A stretch of DNA of 32,057 nt. It comes from Fragilaria crotonensis. Lineage: Eukaryota > Bacillariophyta > Fragilariophyceae > Fragilariales > Fragilariaceae. The first letter of the stretch is position 1. Each line of letters begins with the position of its first letter. The notes below the pieces were generated by a model that saw only the letters and a program-made list of their open reading frames with translations, was not told where the DNA came from and did not search any database. Position numbers and translations under genes: made by a program. Of the stretch, positions 8,598-17,783 are shown one piece after another. The stretch lies in NCBI GenBank assembly GCA_022925895.1, contig JAKSYS010000700.1, positions 1 through 32,057 on the forward strand. The letters run 5' to 3'.

Positions 8598-9207
8598 GGC
8601 AAGGAAGCAATGAAATCACCGTTTTTAAAGTAATGTCAATATCAAGTGTCAACATTAATGGTCGAATCGAAATGAAAGGACGTACAGCTGAGCAACTGCA
8701 GCTTGTCCTTCAAACCCTTGACGTCTGTTGTGCTGAACGGACGACCGGGCCTGTCGACCCGTCAGGACCTCCATCGTTGGGTATCTGTCGTCGGATGTTT
8801 GTGTTCGGCTCCGACGGTTCATGTGGGTGTTATCCATCCACAACGCACGCAGGCACTGAGTGTGCGGCCTTTCGACATCTTTTCAATTGATGTAATTTAC
8901 GGTATGATACAATCATGACTCGTAGTACCAGTACAGTAACAATTTCACTGTGCTGAAAATGACAAATGACAGTTCCCCGCTGCACTTATGATAATCGAAA
9001 TAGCGAAACACGGTGTGAGAACGAGGAACAGGCGTATGATAATCCGGACAATGATAGAGAGTTTCTGCATTCTTAATTCTTTACAATAAATAGCAGAGCA
9101 AAGATTTCAAGCACAAAGGTTCACTCCAAATGTATTGATAATAATAATCTAATGGTCGTGCCGAAGGAATCTAATGAAAAAAGCCAATTCACCTCCCAGC
9201 TTCCAAA

Positions 9208-9826
9208 TTATTCAGCCGCGAGAGTCGCTTTGAAATCCGCAAAGAATTCAATCTTCTTGTACTTTTGATCCTGCACGACTTGAAGTCAGCATCATTGGAA
9301 AACACAGTCGTCAAGTCAAGAAGGTGGCATCACCATCTGTCACCTTGCGAAAATCCATTTCTCCCTCGGCAGCCGTGTAGCCATGGCAGGAGTGGATGAC
9401 AAGACTTCGTATGCAATTGTGTAGTTGCGATCCTGTGACGTGTGTAGAATATATGTGTGTGAGATATCGTCACAAGTATCTTGTTCATCATATCACACAC
9501 ATACAAATGTCGTCCTGCACACAAAGGTTTCATTGGGAGCAAAATGGACCATTCTCCTCAAGCGCGCACATAAAAACGACGCAACTTACAGAAATTTCAG
9601 TTATACGAAGTTCCCAAACTGTTCCATCCGTATAGGTCACCGTGACAATGGATCCAACACCTTCACCGTCGACCTTGGTCATAGTAACATAGGTTGGGGC
9701 AACCACATCAAACTGGAGGGCACGAAATTTAGGCCAGACCATCGATCGAGACTGGCAACACGGTTGATTCAACCTGAATGCAAGATGTTGCACAGTTGAC
9801 ATGACGTGAGAAGCACGGAGGGACAT
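9208..9826 (-). pseudogene. Two-exon pseudogene, small START/SRPBCC-like protein
   Basis: Exon 1 lies at about 9590-9826 and ends with VTYTDGTVWELRITEIS before a GTAAGT donor. A 157-bp intron ends in CAG at 9433-9435. Exon 2 runs from 9432 to the stop at 9208-9210 and begins DRNYTIAYEVLSSTPAM. Exon 1 has a one-base slip near 9755, and exon 2 has three more near 9375, 9310 and 9280; across them the sense resumes in a new frame each time, ending FFADFKATLAAE. The order of beta strands (a 'G-G-V/I-V-TVTYTDG' hairpin, then an 'AYEV' strand and a C-terminal FSNDADF-type strand) resembles small Bet v1/polyketide cyclase-like proteins, which is inference. About 160 residues would be expected intact. 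The good splice sites and late frameshifts suggest recent loss. Confidence 0.55.
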
Positions 9827-10289
9827 GGTTATTGTTTGATTTGCGTGTTCGGGATTTATTGTTGTGTCACGTGCTCAATTCAGAGAGCTTTTAATTGGAT
9901 ATTGCTGGAAATACGAGCAAATTGTGTGGATAAGTTCGGATAGGATCTTGGCGAGAAGTGTAAGATACGAACACAATCCCACAAACACGCGCCGAGCCTC
10001 ACCAGGAGCACGAACGGATCCAAATTTCTACTCAAGCTCCCATACAAACACAGAATGGCTGGTAAAGTGCGCGTTATGTATTTGCAAATTGGACTTGTAT
10101 TTCATATTGTACGTATTCACGTGAATATTAATTCAGTATATCTTCGTCTAATACAATGAAGGTATGCTTTCACGTTTGTCATTTATACCTGAGTGTATAT
10201 ATGAAACATGAAATGGACAAAATACGCCATCGACAGTACCAGTATGAACGGGGTATAGTGCGAAGGCGAATCTTCTATTTCGCGTACAA
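9827..10289. other. Region between the pseudogene and element 2
   Basis: About 460 bp of AT-rich sequence with no supportable gene or repeat. Confidence 0.4.
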
Positions 10290-10320
10290 GTACCAAAAAT
10301 GGCTTTGAGTCATTAAAAAA
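10290..10320 (+). repeat. Left terminal inverted repeat of element 2
   Basis: GTACCAAAAATGGCTTTGAG followed by TCATTAAAAAA, perfectly inverted at 13533-13563. Similarity stops on both sides of the 31 bases. Confidence 0.88.
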
Positions 10321-10622
10321 ATTTGAGCCACTAAATGGTGTAATTTTCACGACGTCTACAAAAAAGGTACTCAATATCTTTTTATTTCCTGCAACACATA
10401 CGGCAATGATGTTCCTTGCCATGTGGAGCGACGTTCCTTTGCTGTGCAAAACAGGCATTTTGGAAGCCGGGGTTTCGCTAAACGCACTGGACGATGGCAC
10501 CTCCGAGATTTTGCACATCTCAAATTTTCCACCATTGAGCCGGGCCACCAATTTAATGTAGACATACCACGCAGTATTTTTTTTAATGCTTGCGAGAAAT
10601 ATAGATAACAGCTTAACGGTTT

Positions 10623-10776
10623 CGATTAGAATGCAAGGAAATGACGTCAAGGATGACATCACAGTACGGATCCTTTCACGTACTACCTACGATGATACAG
10701 TACTCCAGTAAGACAGTAACATACGGAGAGCATGACGATTGGTACGGCTTGACGTCATTTCCTTGCATTCTAATCG
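10623..10776. repeat. 29-bp inverted repeat within element 2, 96-bp loop
   Basis: Bases 10623-10651 (CGATTAGAATGCAAGGAAAT...) are perfectly inverted at 10748-10776. Each arm contains the palindrome TGACGTCA. The structure lies between the left TIR and the transposase start, about 120 bp before ATG 10899. It could be a nested small element, an inverted duplication, or a hairpin in the 5' region. Confidence 0.85.
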
Positions 10777-10898
10777 GATCCCATCGCGCCATAACCAGCA
10801 TGACATGATTCTATACAGTATGCAGTATTGCATTGGCATGGTACCTCGTGGTGATCCAAAATCCTCTCTTCACAATTTGTCACGGCGCGATCGCTATC

Positions 10899-13141
10899 AT
10901 GCCAACCAAGAAAAGGAGCCAACGACCATCAAAGTACAAAGCAAAGCCTCCAAGACATTTGCAAGATGCTTTGAAGCTCAATCTGAATCACATTGTCAGG
11001 GAGCTGGAAGCTGCAAAAGTAAACAATGATGGAAAGATACCGTACGGTGCTATTACTTCCATGGTACGCAAAATGACACATTTGCTTCCATGGTTGACGA
11101 GATATGATCCAACATCAACTAAGAAAACGGTATGGAATGATGAATGATCTAGTAGATGGTGATGATGACTACAATAATGGTGGCAGTGGACAACATGGCA
11201 CCAGCAGTTCGCCTGGTTCCAGCATGAGCAATACCGATGGAGCACACTGTCAACACTGACACATGAATCCGCCGCCGACAATATCGAGGACGACATGACG
11301 GAACCTCCTCAGGCACAAAACTATAAGCCGCTAGATCACCACATCACCACCACGCAACCACTAGGGCTTGTCCACCACCATGCAAGAGACAACGAGGAAG
11401 AAGAAGACAATAGTGAGTTCATGGTGGAAGGAGAAAAGACAACAGCAGGTGAAAAACACAGCAACGACGCAGCTTCAACACCCACCTGTAGAGATTTGGA
11501 AGGGAGAGTGATGGTTGTCGAACGCTCCCACACCAACGAAGAGAGAACTAGTAACTCATTTGGACGCCCAAGAGGAACGACCATGATGTACTCGCGAGAC
11601 TTGAAAGAGCGGGTGAGACTTGCGACAAAAGAGGCGGCAACAAAGTACAGAGATGTGAGAGTGAAGGCAAAGCTCGCAAACTCAAGAGCAAAGAGAGGGA
11701 GCCTCGCCGATATTGTTGCTGCTGCAAAGCACAAGTATGGAATCATCGATGCCAACATCAGCATTCATACAGTTCGCACGCGAGCCAAGCGAAACAAGCT
11801 GAACCCTGACGTGTGCCAAGGAACTCCATCTCCGATGCTCAGCATTGAGCCATATCTTGTCGCCCTCATCACACAACTTTCAAGGATGCGTTTGCCGATA
11901 ACTGTCGCAGCTGGTCTGCAGCTCGCAAATTCTCTCATTGTTGGGACCATATTCGAATCGAAACTCAGAGCATGGAAAGAGAAACACAATGTCCATACTC
12001 GCCGAATGTTGAATATCGACAACTGTGCAGCGAACACAAGCAACCTTCTTCTTGGATGGGGATACTGGAGAGGGTTCATGAATCGGAATGGTCATCTGAT
12101 TAAGAGCAAGAAGGCCGTGAAATTCGAATCGAAACGAGCTGATTGGTGTACGCACCACAACTTCTCCATCATGTACAGAGAAGTGTACGAGGAAATGGTG
12201 AAAGGCGGGATCGCAACAAAGCAAACTGATGAAATCTTTTTGAACCGCGATGGAGAACCAACCAATGAGAACGCTGCCAGTGGTCTTCCAACATCATACA
12301 TGATGCAGCATCCCGATAAGGTAATCTTTGTTGACGAGGTCGGCTCTAACACATCCACCACTAAAGATGGAAACGTGGGGGGAGAAATACCTTTGTGAGG
12401 CAGGCGCACGACCACAAGTGAGAGCGGCAACAAGAGACTCACACTTTACCGTGTTGGGGTTCACAGCTGCGACAGGTGTTCCATTAATGTGTGCAATTAT
12501 ATTCTCCGCAAAAGAATTGGATGAGAATTGGGTGCTTGGATTCGATGCAAGCGCGCCATGGATTGGAGAAGATACCGACAGGATAGGGAATAGTGGTGGA
12601 CTTGGGAAACCCTTTCCTATGGGACCGGTGTGCAACTCGAATGGCATCGAAGTTCCAACGTTCTGCTGTGCCTCTGAGAGCGGAAGCATCACTGGTGACT
12701 TACTTGTTAAGATGCTCGCGGCAATTGACAAGCTCGGTGTTTTTAATCGTTCTGATGGTGTACCTCCATTTCTTCTGCTCGATGGCCATGGAAGTCGATT
12801 CGATCTGGCATTCTTACAATACATCAACAATGACAAGACAAAATGGAACGTGTGCATTGGAGTACCTTACGGTACCAGTTACTGGCAGGTTGGGGATTCC
12901 ACCGAACAGAATGGCTGTTTCAAGATGGCACTTACCAAGCACAAAAGGAATCTCTTGACACGGAAGGAACAATGTCGGTTAGAATTTGCGATCGAAAAGC
13001 GCGATGTGGTTTACCCAAGCTTTACTAACCAGATTGCGAGAGATATGTGATCGTGATGAGCCGAAAGAGCCCATCCCTTACTTTGCTCGACCAGAAAGGC
13101 AAGAAGCGAGAGCAATGGAGGCGTCAGAGTTGTTGCTGTGA
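10899..13141 (+). pseudogene. Pogo-like DDE transposase of element 2, frameshifted
   Basis: The start is ATG 10899 (MPTKKRSQRPSKYKAKPPRH). An N-terminal region follows, then a D/N/G/S-rich linker, a basic DNA-binding part (GRPRGTTMMYSRDLKERVRL) and the catalytic core: the first Asp in VDEVGSNTS, the second in LLLDGHGSRF, and a third acidic site in SYWQVGDSTEQNGCFK. The frame changes near 11130 and near 11222, in a run of six G at about 12377-12383, and near 13014. The last section then runs to the TGA at 13139-13141. The first two changes could instead be an unspliced intron of about 92 bp (GTATGG at 11131, AG at 11221). The usual region after the third acidic site appears shortened. The product would cut and paste the element at TA; this copy is inactive. 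Confidence 0.8.
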
Positions 13142-13532
13142 AAGCACAAAATAGTATGACATACATGCACGCTGCGTAACGAATCTTAGTCAAATCTTGG
13201 AATACAACATACGAATGTGCGACGTACAAATCAGCGTAGCAGTACAAGGAAATTGGGTGAAGATGATGATGAAATTTTTGTTGAATGGGGTAAAAAAACT
13301 CAACGGACCAATATTGAAAAATACTCAGGTATAGATATAAACGAGTAAATTGCTTAGAGCCATTAAACCGAGAACGACGCTTGTAAAAGCATCAACATCT
13401 TCATGAATTCTTTGTCCAGTATAGAAATGATTCAACCATGCGGTAGCATAAAGCATCATTGACATGTGTGGCACTTGACGTTAATTGCATTGCATCAGAT
13501 TGTCATTGAGAACTTTTTAGTCCAACATGGTG
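13142..13532. other. 3' noncoding part of element 2
   Basis: About 390 bp between the transposase stop and the right TIR. No open frame or repeat that I can support, apart from TACTCAGGTATA at 13322, which is inverted as TATACCTGAGT near 10186, outside the left TIR. Confidence 0.4.
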
Positions 13533-13563
13533 TTTTTTAATGACTCAAAGCCATTTTTGGTAC
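13533..13563 (-). repeat. Right terminal inverted repeat of element 2
   Basis: TTTTTTAATGACTCAAAGCC followed by ATTTTTGGTAC, the exact inverse of 10290-10320. Confidence 0.88.
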
Positions 13564-13818
13564 CACTACACCACTACCCACGACTGTATGTTGTGTTCAA
13601 GTTGCAACCTGCACAGACCTATTCAGTATTCAGTGGACAAGCTCCGGGGACAGACCATGAATACATTCAAAAATGGTGCGTAATTGGCATTAAGCGATTA
13701 TATTCAGTGTGCACAAGCACGCCGCATCGATCGCTTGAACACACCGCTGCTTCGCAAATCTCACATAAGGCAATTCGTAACGTAACGAAGCTGCGTGACA
13801 CAACCTGAGGACGCAACA

Positions 13819-14646
13819 ATGCTACGCCCCCAGCGACTCCAGCTATCGCTTTTGTTCCTACTTCTTGGTCTGTGCTCTGTGCACTTTGTTGATGCTGGTC
13901 CAAGGAAGGTGGTGTCTAGTAAAATTCATGGCACATTCATTGATAGTGGAGTTGATGACGATGGTGACGACAACGACTTGCCCGACGTCCACTGGCTTGT
14001 CGAACGTATTGGGAAAGAAATATTCAAGATCGTGAAACGTCCCAAGTACAAATTTTACATCTTCATGACCATTGGCACACTGCCAGAAGAACAATCCACG
14101 ATTGCATTGGTGAATACTCTGTGCAATGTCTTGTACGGAATCCTTGTCTGGCTCGGTTTCTTGTGGTTACCTCGAACGTTCATGCTCATTGTCACACTTT
14201 TGACTCTTACCATTGGTCCCGCCTTGGTACTGATCTTGTTGGGGACCATTGGTTTGGCACTGGCGGCGTGTGCTCTGTATCCCGTCACATCGGTCGCGTG
14301 TCTGTGGGTCTTTTTCTTTTGCACATCTCATTTAGCACAAGCGATTGGTCGCGAAATAGGTTTGGATGGCAATCGCGACGGGGAGGTGAATTTTCTAGAT
14401 TTCCTCCATGAGCTATCGGAATCACGGTTGGGAGGAGCACTCGGACTGCGCACGCTCTACAGTGTTCTGAAGGATGCCAATCGCAATCATTTGCAAGAGA
14501 TACACCGACGGTTGGATGAAATTCATGACATTACTCAGGAAATCAGTAGTCGGGGGATTGCTCCACCGGCCACGACAGCAGCAGCAAGCGTTAGTGAAGG
14601 TCGATCCGATGACACTGGAGGAGGTGAATCAACACCACGAAAATAA
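13819..14646 (+). CDS. Secretory-pathway membrane protein with one EF-hand
   Basis: Single exon, 275 residues from ATG 13819. Residues 1-26 form a signal peptide (core LLFLLLGLCSVHFVDA) without the phenylalanine of plastid presequences, so entry into the ER system is likely. An acidic luminal stretch (DDDGDDNDLPD, 46-56) is followed by three or four hydrophobic segments at about 98-117, 120-152 and 156-175. A canonical 12-residue calcium loop, DGNRDGEVNFLD, occupies 183-194 directly after the last membrane segment. Then comes an amphipathic helix (HLQEIHRRLDEIHDITQEI) and a disordered S/T/G-rich tail. The layout suggests a calcium-sensing membrane protein. No named family is recognised. It converges on the phosphatidyltransferase gene 300 bp downstream. 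Confidence 0.85.
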   Translation: MLRPQRLQLSLLFLLLGLCSVHFVDAGPRKVVSSKIHGTFIDSGVDDDGDDNDLPDVHWLVERIGKEIFKIVKRPKYKFYIFMTIGTLPEEQSTIALVNTLCNVLYGILVWLGFLWLPRTFMLIVTLLTLTIGPALVLILLGTIGLALAACALYPVTSVACLWVFFFCTSHLAQAIGREIGLDGNRDGEVNFLDFLHELSESRLGGALGLRTLYSVLKDANRNHLQEIHRRLDEIHDITQEISSRGIAPPATTAAASVSEGRSDDTGGGESTPRK

Positions 14647-14944
14647 TCCAAGCGGCATGCGTAGATCCATTGACGACACTTGTCTGCACGTATGTGTATG
14701 GAAATACAACAGTCGTGCAGGCGTCGATGCACGGCATCCTAACTGGGCTAAACTCTATCAGGCTCCATGTACGAGGGTGTGGCCGAGTTTGCAATTCGGC
14801 AGTCTGTCGAATCGCACCATTGCTTGCTACCCTGCTGTCTGACATTTTGGTGAACTTGCGACTGGGAGACGTACCATTACTGCAAAAGCAAGGGCCGAAC
14901 ATCATATCGCTGCACAAATACGGGGAGGAGTAAGGGGATTACTT

Positions 14945-15748
14945 TTATTTGGAATGATTCGTTTCCTTAAATCGTTGTTGGTGTTGTTGCTCATTTCGTT
15001 GCACGGTGTCTCCCTCCACGACATGTGCCAGATATGAAACAGAAAAGTAGCATTCAACAACAAACGCATAGAATCGTCCAGAATATGCCGCAAACGTCCA
15101 AAATCGAAAGAATGGAATGTATTGTGAAATAACCACGGCATTGCCAGCTGACATCCACAAGAAGAGTGGTGTTGCAAAAAGACCATAAATAGTCCATGTG
15201 CCGCACGGATTTCGGAAGCCACTCTGAAAGACTGCTCGTACCCACCATGGATCATGATGTCGTTCTATTTTCCAATGTGAATTTGTATTGATTGTCTGAT
15301 ATCTTTCTTCTTGTTGTTGTAGTTTTCGTTGCGCCGAGTGCAGCTGCGTCGACATGAAGGTGAACCATTCGGTTGATACGACAAGACATGATATTGATAA
15401 AAGGAGTGGTTGATTGGGATACTGCACCATGGCAGCCATCCAAAGGCACGTGCGCAAAACATTGTCGGCACAAACATCAAGAAGTATTCCCAAATTGGAC
15501 GTTTGGTTCAATGTACGTGCTATTATTCCATCGAGCAGATCGAGGGCTGCCGATGTGAGCCAAATGAAAAGTGCAACAAAGGGTTGGTGATCCTTGAACC
15601 ATAGACCTAAAACGGCAGTGATGATTCGCAGGTAACAGAGGATGTTGGGAACATAGAGTGCGACGGGGACTTGATAAGGCATTGGCGCGTCAATGCTTTT
15701 GCTAGTAGCAGTTTTGTGGTTGCCTGCTTGTATGACATCGCGGTTCAT
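14945..15748 (-). CDS. CDP-alcohol phosphatidyltransferase, phosphatidylinositol synthase-like
   Basis: Single exon, 267 residues. The full catalytic signature D-x2-DG-x2-AR-x8-G-x3-D-x3-D is present at residues 70-95 (DLLDGIIARTLNQTSNLG, then Asp 91 and Asp 95). These enzymes transfer a phosphatidyl group from CDP-diacylglycerol to an alcohol in ER or related membranes. The N-terminal PNILCYLRI (34-42) and a later SHW motif match the layout of eukaryotic phosphatidylinositol synthase, so inositol is the likely acceptor, but this rests on similarity only. Several hydrophobic segments follow (about 55-68, 100-125, 185-235). Residues 137-180 form a polar, Q/E/H-rich insertion that seems longer than in typical members. 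The start at 15748 is the first Met; Met 23 is an alternative. Confidence 0.85.
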   Translation of the reverse strand: MNRDVIQAGNHKTATSKSIDAPMPYQVPVALYVPNILCYLRIITAVLGLWFKDHQPFVALFIWLTSAALDLLDGIIARTLNQTSNLGILLDVCADNVLRTCLWMAAMVQYPNQPLLLSISCLVVSTEWFTFMSTQLHSAQRKLQQQEERYQTINTNSHWKIERHHDPWWVRAVFQSGFRNPCGTWTIYGLFATPLFLWMSAGNAVVISQYIPFFRFWTFAAYSGRFYAFVVECYFSVSYLAHVVEGDTVQRNEQQHQQRFKETNHSK

Positions 15749-16480
15749 GGGCGACTTTGTGGCTTGTGGCTTAATATGTGCTAGTCACCGAGGTTTGACA
15801 ATTACTAATGAAATTGAAAAGACGAACATGTACTGGTACCAGGGGGCTGTGAGGAGGTCGGTTTGCTCGAACTTGGAGGTCTTTCAATTGCAACTTTGAA
15901 TAGATTACTTGATCAATCCAAAACAAGTGTTCTTGTTCCTCTTTTCCTTCAATTACTCATGATGAAGTTGTGGTGTCGTTGAGGCTCTCGGTCGACGTCG
16001 ACGACGCATACGATAGAGGCCGTGGTCGCGTTTAGCATTTTGTGGAAGGAAATTCGTTTGACTGTGTGTTGGGTGACTGGTGTTCGCATCACTCGCCATT
16101 CCGGCCGTCCTATCCGTTGGACATTGAAACGGTAGACTAACGCATTCCAGCGTTCCAGAACCTCCCTCAGATTCAAACGCTGTACCGTACATAGTACATA
16201 CCACATAGTACAAAGTACATACAAGTACCGTCGTGCGTTGAGCCTTGCGACTTGCGACGAGGTTCATATGTCTTCCGCCTTCATTTCGTGTCGAAAGAAA
16301 ATACAAAATACAAGTGCTCGCGGACCCAGGAGAGAAAAGAAATCTGAACCAAATTCCGTAGGACCACTTTGAGTGATTGCTGACATTACAGCCACTGAAT
16401 CGTCTCGACACGACCAACGAACTGTTCCAATCGTTGCCCCCCAACTACAATATTTACGAATCACATTTTCAGTAGGGATC
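15749..16480. other. Divergent intergenic region with GTAC cluster
   Basis: About 730 bp between two divergently transcribed genes, so it should hold both promoters. Six GTAC tetranucleotides crowd into 16182-16228. No gene is supported, although a long open frame exists on the minus strand (15953-16444). Confidence 0.5.
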
Positions 16481-17735
16481 ATGAGCGATCTCAGTGCCCG
16501 TCAAGCTGAATTGGAAGAACTGCGGCAACGACAAATTGCCAACAGCAATGCGAAAGCGTTGGGTACGTGAAAAAAACGCCAAGGCATGGAACTGCTCATG
16601 ACTCGAGTCGTGACTTGACAGTTGCGACATTCTTTCATTCACTCACACGAACGCACACATACACACACATTCTCTGTCTATAGATGAAAAAGGAAGCATC
16701 CCTCTCAATATGTTGGACTGGCAAGCGCAACAACGAGCTATGAAAGCTGCAGATCGTGAAATGAAGAATCAAGCGGCCGCAACGTTGCATTCCTTTCAAA
16801 ATACGACTGTAGAACAATCCACATTGTCGGCATTGCAAAAGGAGGAGCGCGAAAAGAAGCGCATGTCGCAAGAACAACTCCATCAGTATCGGGCGGCCTT
16901 TACCGGAACGCCTGGGAGGAACACTCAACGACGTTCGACCGAACATGCCGATGGAGTCGAGTCGTCAACCGACGTGATGGCCGGTATCAACGTTTCAGAT
17001 GCGATTGCTAATCTGAATCAGCAACGGACGGAAGACGAATTCATTGTGGGAGGACGGGAGCATTTGACAAATGTGTCGTCGCATAAGGAGGACACTTCGT
17101 CACCTTTTGACTTTGCCGATACCAATGACAAACTAGCCGAATCTGAGACGACTGCCGACAGCATGGTCTTGGTGGAGAGTCCCCATGACATACCTCATGA
17201 TTTGCTTCCAACGGTTCCAGGTCTTATTCATGAAGATCATGTCACTGACCAGGAGGATGATGGCGAAGGTGACGACCTTTTTGACCCCATAGATGCTGGA
17301 CCAGATGGAATCGTTTTGGTGCACGAGCCGAAACATGATTTCGATGAATGGGTATCCGTGACACAGCCTGCCGATGATTTAGATCACATGACCATGAAAC
17401 ACTCCAACCGGGATGTGCACCACTCTGTCATCCCTGTTTCTGTGCCAGTTGATTTTTCGTTTGCACTTGTCAGCTTGGATCAACCACCCAATGTAGACAA
17501 GTACTTGCGTGCTGCTGCCTTCGTAGTAGGTGTCCAGGATCTCCCAGTGCTAAAGTCCATGACATGCACCGGTCCTATCGTCGAGCGACCTGGGGCTTTC
17601 AAGTACATGGTGACATGCAGTCTGCCTGTCAAGTTGCCAGGGCATTCGCAAGATGCTGCTCAGCTGCATGTTCTTGGCCTTCTGAGAGCAGCGATTAAGG
17701 ATCGTTCATTTGAGTCTATTGCCAACTCGAATTGA
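16481..17735 (+). CDS. Unknown two-exon protein with coiled coil and acidic middle
   Basis: Exon 1 is 16481-16562 and exon 2 is 16684-17735. The 121-bp intron starts GTACGT, has a CA-rich 3' half and ends CTATAG. Joining gives 377 residues, MSDLSARQAELEELRQRQIA followed by residues that continue into LDWQAQQRAMKAAD. Residues 1-95 are highly charged and helical, probably coiled coil. Residues about 100-285 are acidic and disordered. The last 90 residues (from VPVDFSFALVSLDQPP) have the look of a folded alpha/beta domain that I do not recognise. The start is supported by the exon-1 frame matching exon 2 after splicing. It ends 48 bp before the stop of the convergent kinase gene. No function can be given. 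Confidence 0.8.
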
Positions 17736-17754
17736 TGCATGTCGCTGTGGTGGA

Positions 17755-17760
17755 AATAAA
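17755..17760 (+). promoter_or_regulatory. Possible polyadenylation signal
   Basis: AATAAA 20 bp after the stop of the gene ending at 17735 and 24 bp before the end of the convergent kinase gene. Confidence 0.4.
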
Positions 17761-17783
17761 AAAACTACAAAGTAGCACTAGAG

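Larger units (their letters stand above)
7501..9150. repeat. Segmental duplication, copy B
   Basis: Direct copy of 3746-5630, sharing the left boundary GGAAACATCCTCATCACAGC. The segment 7740-7830 (GATGAAGCCTATTGACGCC onward) is nearly identical to 4033-4120, except that copy A has one extra 7-bp unit (ATGCCTG twice at 4080-4093). Similarity is strong to about 8900 and patchy after that. Confidence 0.8.
10291..13562 (+). mobile_element. Pogo-like DNA transposon, element 2 (decayed)
   Basis: A perfect 31-bp inverted repeat occurs at 10290-10320 and 13533-13563. It contains TA then CCAAAAATGGCTTTGAG at the left end and the inverse at the right end. Like element 1, each end has TA followed by CC, which fits insertion at TA. 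A broken DDE transposase on the plus strand (10899-13141) lies between the ends. The element is about 3.27 kb. Its transposase belongs to a clearly different subfamily from that of element 1, so the two arrived independently. Confidence 0.8.

Noticed and set aside
10183-10662. Minus-strand open frame of 159 codons across the left end of element 2
   Set aside because: It runs through the TIR and one arm of the 29-bp inverted repeat and shows no domain, so it is probably chance.
15953-16444. Minus-strand open frame of 163 codons between two divergent genes
   Set aside because: It lies over the GTAC cluster and the expected promoters, its composition is not protein-like, and no domain is seen.
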